Assembly: GCF_050908995.1 (NCBI RefSeq)
Contig: NC_135125.1
Span: forward strand, 7,961,011 to 8,025,010
Reading direction: 5' to 3'
Length of the DNA: 64,000 nt
From: Andrena cerasifolii
Lineage: Eukaryota; Arthropoda; Insecta; Hymenoptera; Andrenidae
Shown here: piece after piece, positions 33,601 to 46,400 of the stretch
How the letters are laid out: the number at the start of each line of letters is the position of its first letter
Position numbering within the stretch: the first letter of the stretch is position 1
Notes under the pieces: model-generated
What the model was told of the DNA's origin: nothing
The model's database searches: none
The model's input: the letters and a program-made list of their open reading frames with translations, nothing else
Position numbers and translations under genes: made by a program

Positions 33601-36600
33601 CACTGGTCTAAAAAAAAGGAAGTGTCCATATTATTCGTGGGACTATTCCTTTGTTAGCGTTAAACCGATCGCCCAGAGTTTCGTACATTGTGTGTAGTAA
33701 CTAAGTAGTAACTAATTTGAAAGTAAAAGTCCGCGCGAGGGTGCTGCACCGGCCACTCTTGCGATCTTTGGTGTACCGTGGCTGACGCTCGCGGGAGTGG
33801 AGAAATTTCGATCAATTCACCTACACATATGTCCGGTAGGTCGCAGGTGAAGAGCCGCGTCATTTCGCGACATCCTCGCTGCAGCACGTCGCAGGTTCTG
33901 AAGACCGAGCAGTAGCGGTGCATGGTTTGCTGCATTTCTTCCCGCAGCTCGGCGACGGGCACGCAGCCTTTTGCGTGGCGGGTGGCGTCGAAGCGACAAA
34001 TGGCTTCCTCGCTGATAGCCTGCTCGCCAACATGTCAGGGAAATAAGGAAACACTCGGAGCACAATGCTCGTTGGAAACATTCCGCCGGGCAATTTATCT
34101 GCCGCTCCGCGATGCCGATCTATTAATTATCGCACGTTAGCCTTGGTGTAAGACCTTCTCTCGCGTTTAGCAGCGATAAAGGTCAGGCTTTATAAACTGC
34201 AGACCGCCTTTTATTGCAATTTTCGAACTACTCTGTACAGGGTGTTAAAGAAGTGGCGGTCACTGCTTTTGGGGAATGTACAACTGTGGGTCGGCTGACA
34301 TTTGTGATAGAGGCTTGACGCAAATTTGTTTATAACATCGAACATTGATGTAATTTTTTTTATTAACAATACCTTTTCCACTACTTTGCACGTTTCGGCT
34401 TGTTTCGTGATTTTGAAACGCCCTGTATATTTCTAGCGCTGCCACGTGATTGCGCAATAGTAAAAAAATGGTGTGAAACCAATTTGAAAAAGCGGAGGCA
34501 AAGAAAGTAGTCAGATTGGCGTAACTAGTGGTAACATTTCTTGTTTCGTTGCCAATATAACATTAGTTGAATAAAAACAAGACACTCGTGTTACTGGAAT
34601 AGAAGACCGCAAATTATTCCGACGCGGTTGGTTGCGCGCTTTGGTTAAGCAGACCTTTTTCGCTTGCGTTTGCAAGTGTAGTAGTGCGTACTCCTTTTAT
34701 CTGAAGCGTTCTGAAGACTATACGCGCGAACGTTTTATTCAATGCTCGACACTTACTCGGCAGAAGTCATTGCTGGATTTTATTGTTCGAACTACTGCTA
34801 ATGGTCCTCCACTTATGTAAATTCTTGCATATATACGCGAGCTTACGGCCGTTCTTAAATTACGTAAGGGTAATTTTGGTGATTTCTTTGGGATTCCCTT
34901 CTATATCCAGTATATAAATTCGCTAGATTTTATATTCCAACCACCTCCCCACCCCCTTCCTTACGTAGAATTATTTTACATTGCATTCTTTCAGTTATTA
35001 AAATTCTTTTAAAGGTCTGTATAATTTATTTAACTGGGATTTGCGGGTGCAATGAAACATCGTTTTTAGGCTACTCATATTGCAAATTAGATTTAAAAAA
35101 TATTACAAGAGACGCTACCTGACTACCCTCTTTGTAAAAGAACGTAAGAAATTCGCGACCCCTAATCTACCCTTTATATCGAGGGTACAGTGTTTAGGCA
35201 ATTGCGTATTTTTATAATTTTATAGACCACAGATAGAGAATTGGATTTCAATATAAATTTCTTTCCTCTTACAAAGATCTTCAAAAATTCTATCTTTCAG
35301 TTTTCACGCGTATGCAAAAACGTCCACCGTGTAATAATCACTGATTCATATAATAAGTCAGAAAAGGCGTTACTTAATTAACTATCGAGATTGCTAGTAA
35401 TTAAGATGCAAGTGGAAGAGATATCCTTACGGTAGGCAGATCCTCGTGACGTTCACCAGGTCTGGTCATGCAATCGATCTGATCGGCGATGGCCTTGCCA
35501 AAGACGATCAGTTCTAAGAGACTGTTGGCGCCCAGTCGATTGGCGCCATGCACCGACGCACATGCAGTTTCACCCGCAGCCCAGAGTCCCTCGATAATGC
35601 TGTCCTCCTCGTTTTCCCGCGTCAGAACCTTGCCGACAGAATGTCCAATCGATGAATCACACCGCGTTTCTTCGTTTACCTAAGCTCGTTTGGTCCTCTC
35701 GTTTCTTTCCCTCGTCTCACCTGCGCGCGCCAATTCGTGGGTGTCCCGCCCATGTTGTAGTGCACCGTCGGAATAACAGGAATCGGCTCCTTCTCCACGT
35801 CCACGCCGGAGAACACCCAGGCTAGATGCGAAATCCCTGGTAGCTTCAAGCGTATAGTTTCTACTGGCAGGTGGTGCAGCTGCAGATGCACGTGATCTTT
35901 CCTCTCACCGACGCCCCTAGGTCGTAGCGAAGGAAGTATCCATTTAATCAAATTAATCGAGCGATCTGCATAGATTCGTAGCATTCAGGAAAATATTCTG
36001 CGCTTAGGTGATTCGAATCTCAGCGAATTTCCTTCAGCTGGAAAATAATCAGCTGCCTGACTTATTGCACGAGTCTCCTTTTTAGTAGATTCTTTGATTC
36101 TCATATGTCGTTTATAAGTATTGAGGCAGCTACTCGTCGCAAATTTTCCGTGGCCCAGATACTTATTATTATAAAATTCAGACTGGATTTAAAACCAAGA
36201 CAAAGTTAAATAAAATTTTACTAAATATCCGATTTTCCGCAAACACAGCAGGTGTCCTGATACTTATAAACGGCATTGTACGTCTATCGCGCCACCGGGA
36301 ATTTAAAGCTTCGAATTCTATCTCGTCCGCTGTATCTGTCCGTGCAACTGCGTCACCTTCCTTCGAACACTTCCATGGTTATCGCTCTGGACACAATGTC
36401 GCGGGACGCAAGGTCCTTGGCGTTCGGCGCGTACCGCTCCATAAAGAACTCTCCTTGGGAATTCATTAGCTTTCCACCTTCGCCGCGGCTGCCTTCCGTT
36501 ATCAGGACACCGCTTCCGTATATCCCTAACGGAAAGGTTAACCGGTGTAAACGCCTGACTCGGGCTCGTTCTTTTGTCGCGCTGCATACCGGTTGGGTGG

Positions 36601-38935
36601 AACTGGATGAACTCCATGTCCTGTAGCGGTAGTCCTGCTCTGGCGCTAATCGCCATGCCGTCACCGGTGCAGGCGTGCGCAGCGGTGCAGGACAAGTAGC
36701 ACCGACCCGCGCCCCCCGTCGCCAACACCTGCGAAAGGGTGTCAGTGGAGCATTCAGCGTTCATATCTAGTAGGAAGTAGGAATGGAGGTTCCCATCTTA
36801 CAACCGCTCACCGTGTGATGGGCCCTGAAACGATGCAGCAGGCCAGTCTCCAGCTCCCACGCCAAGATGCCCTTGCAGCACCGCCCGTTCATGAGAAGAT
36901 CAAGGGCGAAGTACTCGACGTAGTAATGCACATCGTAACGGAGGCTTTGTCCGTACAGAGTGTGCAGCATTGCGTGGCCAGTTCGGTCAGCAACGGCGCA
37001 CGTTCTGTGAGCTTGACCGCCCTTCCCGAATTTCAATGACTGGCCACCGAAAGCTCGCTGGTAGATCCTGCCATCGTCTGTGCGACTGAAGGGGCAACCT
37101 GCAGATTCGAGAGAACGGACCTCTGGAGTTTAGTCAATTTGTAGCAGACTTTAGCTTGGAGCGTTTAGAGTCTTAACAGTTTCTTTAGGGGGAATGTTAG
37201 ATAAGTACAGTACTTGTAGTATTTATTGCATCACTCGATTAAACAGGTTATCTATACTTATACTAGCAAAATATCCCGCGCTTCGCTTCGGGCCTAAGAG
37301 ATATTAAGGACTCTATGCAAACTGAGTTCACCCCTTTGAACCCCGTAGGGGTTGATTAGTGTAAAATCCTGAAATTTATTTTTAGGGATTTGTGTGAGAA
37401 ACCTTTGTAGGTAGAAACCAAGTTGATATCTAATCGGGCATAAGAGATATTGAGAAGTCCGTGAGAACACACTTTACCCCTTTTAACCCCCTTAGGGTTT
37501 GATTAGTGTAAAATCATGAAATTTATTTTTAGGGATTTGTGGGGGTAACATTTGTAGGTGGAAACCAAGTTGATATCTAATCGGACCTAAGAGATATTGA
37601 GATGTCCGTAAAAACACAGTTTACCCCTTTTCACCCCGTTACGGGTTGATTAGGACAAAATCCTGAAATTGGATCATTGGATTTCAATACCAATACTTTT
37701 CCTTAACAATTAAAATCTTCAAACTGAACCTCATTTCCAGATCATTGAAGTTCGGTAGGTTCCCGCATAACTTAGCCCAGACGAAGCTCAATACTGTCTG
37801 AATCGATAGTGTCTTGGTAAAAGCTTTTACAGGATGAGGGTTACCAAAGTTCTCCAGCTCGTAGACAGCTTGCGGCGCTTCCCGCGTTAAGAAGTGAATC
37901 GCGTCCTGATCCCCTAGCCAGTCAGATCCTTTGACAGTATCGTACATGTGGTACAGCCAATTGTCGTTTTTCTCGGTGTCGATGGCAGCATTTATGCCAC
38001 CCTGGGCGGCCACAGTGTGAGATCTCGTTGGGAATAGTTTCGTGACCACTGCCACCCGATATCCCTTACTTCCTAGTTAATAGAAAAAAGGGGGTAAAGG
38101 CGAAATTAAAATTGATTCACTCCCAAATCATATTAATATATTAACCCCCTGCTTCAACTATGCATTCTTCCCTACGCTTTGATAATTCTCAAAATCAACC
38201 GCGAGTCATTTAGAGTCAACTGTATATTTAATAATTCATTCTATCAAGTAGAACATGCAACGAGGATCCGCGCAAGAGTGCTAAAAGAAGAAAGACACCA
38301 ACTGCACACGCATTATCAGGGCTAATTTGTAATACTCTCGATTTATAATACTTTGGGACAGGTAATAGTGGAGGTATGAAGCTAAGGGGTGGCTGTCTGT
38401 GTGCCAGATTAAAATACTGGTAACAGATAGTTGTAAAACAGATAGCTGAAGTAGGAGAACAAATTAAGTAGAAGTTTCCTAGGGGATGATCCACGGATAA
38501 CTGGTTAATATTACCTAAGCCAAACGCTGCCCTTAATCCCGCACCACCGGCGCCAACGATCACCACATCGTAACAGTGATCTATCATCGGGTAGCTCTGC
38601 AAGCAATTTTTCAAAATCCCAAGGTACACATTCACAGTTCGCGGGTATAGGTTTCGTGGGTACTAAGGTAACGACACGCAATCTATTGAAAGTATTTTAC
38701 GTTATCACCGTCCTCCGCGCCGCATTTCGATTTCTCGGCTGGGCTGACGTTCACGTGAATGCTCCGTAACACTAAACCTTTCTCGCCGGAGTATCGAGGT
38801 TGCGAGGCACGCCGCTGGAAAATTCAACGAGTCGGCGTCAGATCGGGCGACAGTGGCCAGTTTAAAGTAATCCTTAAACACAATTCTTTTGCTCCTTACG
38901 AGAATTCGTGACAGCCGATGCACGGATCGTAGCAT
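30667..38935 (-). CDS. Diverged second SdhA paralogue (succinate dehydrogenase flavoprotein-like), 12 exons
   Basis: Exons: 38935-38709, 38594-38515, 38072-37845, 37098-36812, 36728-36590, 36525-36357, 35916-35721, 35628-35431, 34019-33825, 32866-32723, 32634-32524, 30753-30667. They total 2061 nt (686 aa) with all phases consistent. The presequence is long and basic (MLRSVHRLSRILVRSKR..., about 75 residues). GAGGAG, the FAD-linking His121 (TRSHTVAAQGG), FHPTG, TEG, LASRD, PTVHYNMGG and ANRLGANS are all retained, so activity is plausible. It diverges around them: GEFFMERY replaces GERFMERY, INAAIDTEKNDNW replaces INAALGNMEDDNW, and the segment TRLFTCDLPDIC is changed. The intron set differs from SdhA, with four extra introns and one shifted. 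Drosophila also has a testis-biased SdhA paralogue; a similar role here is inference. The first-exon junction (CG|C, acceptor GCAGAG) is the least certain. Confidence 0.9.
31294..31493. mobile_element. hAT-like MITE with perfect 8-bp target duplication
   Basis: AAGCTTAT at 31294-31301 and 31486-31493 brackets a 184-bp element (31302-31485). It starts CAGGGCCGGCTTTAAG and ends CTAAAGCCGCCCCTG (inverted). An 8-bp duplication and CAGGG ends are hAT hallmarks. It lies in the last intron of the SdhA paralogue. Confidence 0.92.
33046..33605. mobile_element. hAT-like element with a nested insertion
   Basis: Starts CAGTGTTTCTCAAACTTTC and ends CTTTGAGAAACACTG, inverted. The 8-bp flanks (CTCCAAAC and GTCTAAAA) agree at only 5 positions, so it is old. 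It sits in an intron of the SdhA paralogue and is interrupted by the TIR element at 33286-33493. Confidence 0.65.
33286..33493. mobile_element. 208-bp TIR element with TTA target duplication, nested in a hAT element
   Basis: CAAGGGGAGGACAGGGTGTG at the left end is repeated inverted at the right end, for about 24 bp. TTA flanks both sides (33283-33285 and 33494-33496). A 3-bp TWA duplication is typical of PIF/Harbinger elements. It is younger than the surrounding hAT copy. Confidence 0.75.
34236..34427. mobile_element. Short TIR element of the TACAGGGTGTT type
   Basis: TACAGGGTGTT at 34236 is matched by the inverted AACGCCCTGTA ending 34427. The body is 192 bp with no ORF. It lies between exons 33825-34019 and 35431-35628 of the SdhA paralogue. 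Confidence 0.5.
37280..37670. repeat. About 2.6 tandem copies of a 147-bp unit
   Basis: TAAGAGATATT recurs at 37295, 37441 and 37588, with shared text such as GATTAGTGTAAAATCCTGAA and CAAGTTGATATCTAATCGG. Copies differ at several sites. It fills the intron between exons 37845-38072 and 36812-37098 of the SdhA paralogue. The preceding ATCCCGCGCTTCGCTTCGGG looks like a dispersed-element end. Confidence 0.8.
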
Positions 38936-39131
38936 CTCAAACCGTTCTGCGAGAGGATTTTGAAATTTCGGTACACTTCGGGATACATTACACGCGATAT
39001 ACAACGTTACGTCACGTTCGCTCGTCATTTGATAAAAGAAGCAAGAAGGAAGCGCACCATTTTCAGGGCGATAACTACGCTCTTTTCTCTCTCTCTCTCT
39101 CTCTCTATCTCTAATTTTGTACAAGCATAAC

Positions 39132-39137
39132 TTTATT
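39132..39137 (-). promoter_or_regulatory. Candidate poly(A) signal for the ZC2HC1-type gene
   Basis: AATAAA on the minus strand lies 1.27 kb past the stop codon at 40405 and about 200 bp before the start codon of the SdhA paralogue. If it is used, the two minus-strand genes are nearly head to tail with almost no spacer. Confidence 0.35.
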
Positions 39138-40404
39138 GCACTTGCAAAAATACAGTTGGAAACATAGACAATTTTACATCTCGTCGATAGTATACAATTA
39201 GTTGGGCGTTATATTATCTGCACGCGAGTCGATGGCTTCGTTTCTGCGGATCTTCGGTCGCGATTTCGTCCTCTTTGGTACTGCTTGAACACCAGAGAGC
39301 TAATGGCAACGGCGAATCCCTTTCACTGGGACATTAAGGCTATTTCGGCGTATCTGTAGCGCTTGGCTCTTGGCTCGTTCGTAAACGGCCAGTCGTCAGA
39401 CTCTTTGAATTAGAAAACGCTGAGTACAGTGCTCGCTGAACACTTGGAATTTATCTTCAGCAACGCAACCTTCGATTAACTACACGGCTGTTAATCGAGC
39501 CGCAGCTTCCGCAAATGGTTTCACCTATCTCTAACAAGTAACACTAAGCCTACGTTATATTGTAGTTATTTCGTTATACGCACACACATACACACGCGCG
39601 ATTGGTGTTTATTTTTATTCTCCCGTTGTGCTTGCACGTGTAAAATGCTTTTAAAAAAATAAGGTACATTCGGGGGTTGGATAGAAAATGAAGACGGGGG
39701 TAAGAAGATATGGAAGTAAAGGTGTGAACAGTGAACGAAGCAACCGAGAACATTGGTGAAACTCGTTATTCCCATCTGAATGTGCGCTCCTTTCGTGTCG
39801 GTACGCTTCACAAGCGGGGATTCAACGCTGCTGCCGTTTATTCCGCGGCAAATCAAGTGGAATTTATTTGCAGATCAAACCCTGGGCAAGATTAGACCCT
39901 TGTGCCGACTACAGGCTAATGAGAATCCTACAAACCCGCGATACACCGTAGAATAAATACCATCACTCAGCTATCGGTCGACACAACTAGATATTCGCTT
40001 CTATTTAGAGCTCTATCATTTGCAATTGACGTTTCTTCCCTCCCTATCTCGTGCCCCTTAATACTGAGAATTTCTTCCGGCTGCATTAAAACTTCCAATG
40101 ACAGTAATTAGTGACTAGAGTACAAGTACCTTCACCCTCTCCGGGTCTAAGCTGCAAGAATAGTATTTTCGCTTCTTCAGTAACACCTGTCGTTTAAAGT
40201 TATTCATCCTTCGACTACTTCGTGCCGATACATCTCCATTCACGCTTTCGACAACCTACTTATTACTCATGTTCGATTCGAGCTGTCTTATGAGCCAGTT
40301 GCTCGTAAAATTTTGCGCTTTCCGTCGTAGCGATGTTGGGCTGGGTTTCTTCAAAGACGTTTCCCTCAGCTTCGAAGTTGCCTCGGGGAGTGGCTCGGTA
40401 GGGT

Positions 40405-43400
40405 TCAAAGTACGAGTCTCCTGATGCCGCACTCGCAGCAGAACTTCGCGGTTTCCGGGAACTTAGAGCCGCACTCGTGGCAGAATTTCGACATCTTGCA
40501 CTTGGCGGTGGCCCTGGTAGCATCGCCGTCCCGGCGATTCTTCCTCGGCATGTCCTCCTCCAGGCGACCGGCCACGTCGTTGGCGCTGCGTCCATGGTTG
40601 GAATATTTGCGATTTAAACTAGGAGGAAGAAATTTAACGGGGGGTTAGGCATGCGGGAGATAGCACCGTGCGCTGACGCGGTTATGTCTACTGCCAGAAT
40701 CTCGGGGATCGTTGAATGAGAAAGAGTATTTATCGCCAGGGGAACACTCGCTAACGGGGAATTCTATTTTTTGGGGTAGGAAAAATAGCAAAATTGGGGG
40801 AATTTTTCTTTAAGAAACTAGCGATTCGTTTCATCTGAAATTTGGACCATGTTTTTATGCATCTTTGAAGAAGTTGCATTTTTTTTTATCATGCACACCA
40901 GCGGACGACGAACTTTGCGCGGCGCGATGGTCGAGCACGCGTAACTCCTATATTTATTATTAAAAACGAATAAAAAAAAAACTACATCTTCTTCATAGAT
41001 GCGTAAAAACATGGTTCAAATTTCAAATGAATCGGATCGCTAGTTTCTTAAAAATAAATTCCAAATTTTGCTATGTTTTTAACCCGAAAAAGGAGATTTT
41101 TTTCGTCTTTCAATATCAGTTTATTTTCAACGAGAGATCATAACAACAGATTTGGAAACCTCACTCCAAAAAAGTCCCAAGCCTCTTGTTCCGAAGCCTC
41201 AAAGCTGTAAGCTGCAGAACTGTCGTAGCTTTTACAACCTCGCTATATCCCTTCCAGGCATGGCACCTAGATATATCTAGGTACTATAGTACCTAGACGG
41301 TACATAGCGAGGTCGCAAAAGCTGCAGGAGTCCCAAAGTTTACAGCTTTGAGCTTCCCGAACAAGAGACCTGGAACCTTACCTCCTCCAAGAAGTGCCAA
41401 ACCACTAAGCTGCAAATTTTAAGACTCCCACAGCTTTCGCAACCTCGCAATACCCGTTCTAGGTGCAACACTGCAACGCGACCTGAACGTCCGCTTGACC
41501 ACACTCAACGAAAAGCCGTAAATCACATATTAACCTGCTATAGGCGGAGTCAGCGCTGAGCTTGCCGCGGTCCTGCCTCTTGTAGCTCTCCGGCGAAGAC
41601 AGTTCCTCATCGCTGACCTGGTTGTTGCGTTGTCTGCTCTGGGCCGGGCTAGACGTGGACAGGGAATCGTGCTTTAGGAGGGACTTGAGGGACGGAAAGG
41701 AAGCGTTTCCATCCTCGAACGAGGTCATCAGCTCGTCGAACACCGAGTTCGACCGTTTGATGTCCACGTCCGAGGACACTATGGAGCTGAGGCTGAGGTT
41801 GCTGTTCGACAGGTTCGCGTAATTATTGCTTCGATTCCTCAAGCTACATGGGGACCTCTGCGACTCGTTCTTACGAGACGGTTTCTTGTCACGCGAATCG
41901 TTCGAAGTAACAGCTTTCGGAGCGGACGAGGCCCTGACAGAAAGGGAACGATTGACCGCGGGTTGAACGACTTTAGGCGACACCTTGTCGAGGATCTTAC
42001 GAGCCCTCTCTGTGCTGCCAACGAAACTCCTGGTACCGCGACCCGCGTCGTCCACGACGTCCCCGCCCAGCGCCCTCGACTTGTCAATGATCACCCTTCG
42101 ACCTAGCTCCCTGGCGGGAGATTTCTTCTCCGCGTCGGGTCTAGATATCGACTCCTTGAATTCTTTGCCGCCCTTGAGGAACACCTCGCGCGACAATGAA
42201 TTGGTCTCCGTGGAGTCGCTCGAGAAATCGGTAGTGAGGTCGTCGAATTCGAAGGGCGGGGCTATCAAGGACGAGCGTTTCTCGGGAACCGAGTAAGGGT
42301 ATTTGACGAAAGCTGAGGAGTGGGATAAGGGGAACGAGGTATCGCGGCTCTGCTCGGCTCTCGGTGGACTCTCCGTTACGGATTGCTCGCTCGTGTCCGA
42401 GAGCAGGTCGTTCATCTGCTGCTCCGCCAGCAGGAACGGATCGTAATCCTTGCCGCTGAAAGCAGGAATAGTTAAAGGACCTAAACGCGTCTCGATGCAA
42501 CAGACGTTTCTTTTTAGGGGACTCGATGAACGGATGCTGGGAAATTGGGAGCAACTTTGGTCCCTTGCCTGGGGTTCCACGTCCAAGCTTCGTGGCTTGG
42601 ATGTATTAGGTTGATGGAGAAGGTTTGTCGTAATTGTCGAATTAATTAATTGTCGATGAGCCTTTCAGTCTCTCTTCTATAGAACTCTTGAATCCTGGAA
42701 TGCATGAACTCTGGACCAGCAGTTTCGGTGGGAACTCTTTGTGGTGGAGAGACTGATCGAGGTGCTTAAATATGTAAATAAAGATGAGAAGATGTAGATG
42801 GTGGATGTGCGAGGTATACCTTTGTTTGGGTATACCATTCGTGCCATTTTGGTCCAGCATTCTCATGCAGAAGAGTTCCCTTTTCCATTGATCAGAGGGA
42901 GTCGCTTTTGCGGCAATTTTTGCTTGACTGCATCGAGGTACAAACGTTATTTTTATTTTAGAGCAGTGATTCCCAACCTGAGGGTTGCGAAGTTTTATCT
43001 GGGCGGTCGCCACGGTTATCTTTTCTTTGCGATTTTTAGCACTTATTTATTTTAATTATTAATTAAAATTATATTCTGCAATACCTGTTTTTTAATATGT
43101 GTTTTCTTTATTGTATTAAATTTACCTTAGCTCGTATAGGGGGAGGGGGTCGCAGGTTATTTAAAAAAAAGTTTGGGAAACACTGCTTTACAGTAAGGCT
43201 TTGTTTAAAAGCGACAAACCTTTTGCACCAACCTAATAGAATGTGAAGAGTGCACCATAACATATGGTAATAACTTCAGACGTACATATACAATAGGGTG
43301 GCCCTTATTTTCAACCTGCGATTTCTTTTGCTCTCACCACCTAACGTGGTTCCATTTCATAAAAGAAAACAGTCCCTGAAAAAAGATTAATGGAATCGGA

Positions 43401-46400
43401 CAACAGGAAAGGGTGCCTACCAAGCCTTAAAGTTTAGAATCCATCAATAGTTTGGATTTAAAGGATTTCTCAAAAATGGTAAGCCCTAGCGAAATTTTGT
43501 TCAAATAATTCAGGCTTTCTAGAGGGTGAGAGCACAGAGATACAAAAAAAATCGACACGTATAAATAAGGGCCTAATATACATATACATTCAGAACATTA
43601 GTCCCCGAAAAAATTCCTACTAAAAATGTGTTTTAATGGCTCTCGTTAAAATAGAACTAAGCTAACTTTGGTTCACTCAGGCATCTACAGCTTTGAGTCT
43701 TGCGTATAATTTTAGCTGCTTCTAAACTCAATCATTTTATATAAATCCCTGGTTGACAGCTGACCCTCGAAACCAATAATTAACACCGCGAAATAAGCAA
43801 GTACATCCTACAGAATTTATAACATCAGTGGTGAGGGAAGTTTGAAAAAGAAACGTCTTCGAATCATAGAACGTTAGTGCATGTGTCGTATGCTTTCGTT
43901 TCTTGGAGGATTCTGCTGGTTAAACTACTTCAGCAACTACTGTTTTAATAAAGCCTGGAGCGCCTTAATCGTGCCGTGGTAAAAGGAAAGAGACGTGACA
44001 GATGAATGAGTCTTTCCCTCTAGGTACAGCTCGCGGATAAAACTGTTTGCGCATCCTATTCTAGAGAACGATCGATCAGCGGTATGGATGAACCTGTGAC
44101 GAGATAACGATGCGTACATGGGGAATCGGCCAAGCCTATCAGTTTCGGGCAAACAGGCAAAGCGTGTTCTCCAACCAGTCTGCAAAGCAAACCTTTGCGC
44201 ATAGTGGCGGGTAAACTCGCGTGGCGATAACACATGCGATGCAGAATGAACCGAAGAACGTGCCAAGAGTAAATTTGCGGTTCGAGTGGCCTGGGATCTG
44301 TCGTTAACCCTTTGAGTGGCGTCGGCGTGTTTTCACGTCGATATCTTTCGGAAAGCATCGGTGGTATTGATTGAAAGTCCTCGACGGTCGTTTGGTTTGA
44401 AAATAAATCAAGCCTCGCTTTACATTTTGTTGCCTTCGACGAGTAATGGAAATTGTAATTTTTATCTTAATTGCAATTAATAATTGTAAATTTTATGCTC
44501 TTTATTAGATCTTCATAAAAGCACGATCAATGGATAGGCGAAATTTTTCTGATGAAAATCAGCCGAATTCAAACTCATTTGCTTTATTTGTGACCATAAT
44601 TAGATCTTAATTAAATTCAGTACAATTTGGCTCCTCCAACTAGAAATTTTGACGCAATCAATTGAAATAGAATTTGAATTCCACTAAGTTTACTTAAATT
44701 TGGCTCCTCCGACTAAAAGTTGTAACGTAATTAATTAACATCGAAGTTGATTTCAACTAAATTTACTAAAATTTAGCTTCACCAACTAAAAATTTTAACG
44801 TGATCAATTAAAATCGTAACCATAATTGTAATAATTGTAACCGTAGGCTGTTCGACAATAGAAACTGAAATAGGTGATTGCCATGATATGAAAATAAGAT
44901 GAATGGCGGTGGAAGCTTGGTTTCTTCGTTATTGATCCTTTAGGTGCTGCCGCTTAGAATGCATAGCGTACACGGTGTGCGGAACTCTTCTAATCGTATC
45001 TGCTAACCATAGACTCCGAACGCCTATGGGCGTTCCCCGCGCGCACTGCATGCACAGAACGAGCCATAGGTCCCAAAGGGTTAATTGTTGAAAAAATCGG
45101 TTCAGGAACGCCTGAAGAACGGCAATTCGGCGATCAGTGGGACAGTACTGATGTACATACACCTCGCGCGCCGCTGATCGCCGAATTGCCGTTCTTCAGG
45201 CGTTCCTTACCCGAATTTTCAAACATTAATAACTAAAAAATGACGCCTCCATTGGAATTTCTTCACTCCTCATTTTCGTCTTATTTCGTCACATAGAATC
45301 ACCCACTTCATTTTCTACTATCCATTCCCGAACACCCTGTATAATTGCGAAGCGATAGCGATTCGAATTATGTATAATTACAAATAGCCCGACTAATGTT
45401 AGATTTCGACTTATTTTTATCGGCGAAACTTCACCTATCCATTGATAGTGTTCCCACCTAGATTTAATAAACAACATTGAAGTTTAAATTTCCATTAGCG
45501 TCATCAAAACTTAATGGGCCATTTTCCCAAATCTTATGCCACTCAAAGTGTTGGAGTTCGGTCACAAGCTTTCCTTAACACGTTCGCCGAGGGTGTTAAT
45601 TTTACTTCTTCACAGTGCAGGAGTCATGTATCTTATACAGTTTTCTAAAATATCGTAAAGTGTGCATCTAGAATCGTCAGCAAAGTTCCAGAAATGTGAG
45701 AGTTGCCACTTGAAGCCAAGATTACAGTTTCGTTGCTGTAGTATGAAACCTGTGGAAGACGCATAGATGCGCGTCTTGTACAACAACGAACGTGTTAAGG
45801 GAACTTCAACGGGAAGATTTCAGCCAGAACTCGCGCGACGAATCGAAACGATTCGGAGGAGGAGGATTTTATAATAAAACCAGAAATCTGTCTTGGCAGC
45901 TCGTTCATCCGCCTGCAACTTACGTTCTACCGCTAAGTACAAGATTAAAATCCGGCCTTCTGCGCACGTAATTGCTCCATACGGGACGTAATGGCAGTTT
46001 AAAACTCCTACAATATCGTATGCGTGTTAGGAGGACTAAGTACAGTGCAACAGATGCTTTTAATATGCAATCAATGCGATGGCAAGATCTGATCCTATTT
46101 GAAGCAAGCAACGCTACCTCTGCTTTTAGAGATCAACCCTGAATTTCCAAAGGACCTTCGGCAACTCGAGGATTAAAAGAAATCTGATACTTTGCAGAAA
46201 TGTAGCTCGTGGTCTCAATATCTATTCTTTATCCATCATCGAATCGGGTCTGGAGTTGGAAAAATCCCCTCAAAGTAATTTTGAGTTTTCGTATTAAATA
46301 TCGTTCAGAGAATATGGAGAGATGGAAAATATAAAATTGTATGGTGCTCAATGATCTATAACGTGACGGTATAAAATTTATGAAAAGTTAAATGTCACGG

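Noticed and set aside
40263..40595. Minus-strand 110-codon ORF as a separate gene
   Set aside because: It is another frame over the last ZC2HC1 exon; the CxxC-containing frame is the coding one.
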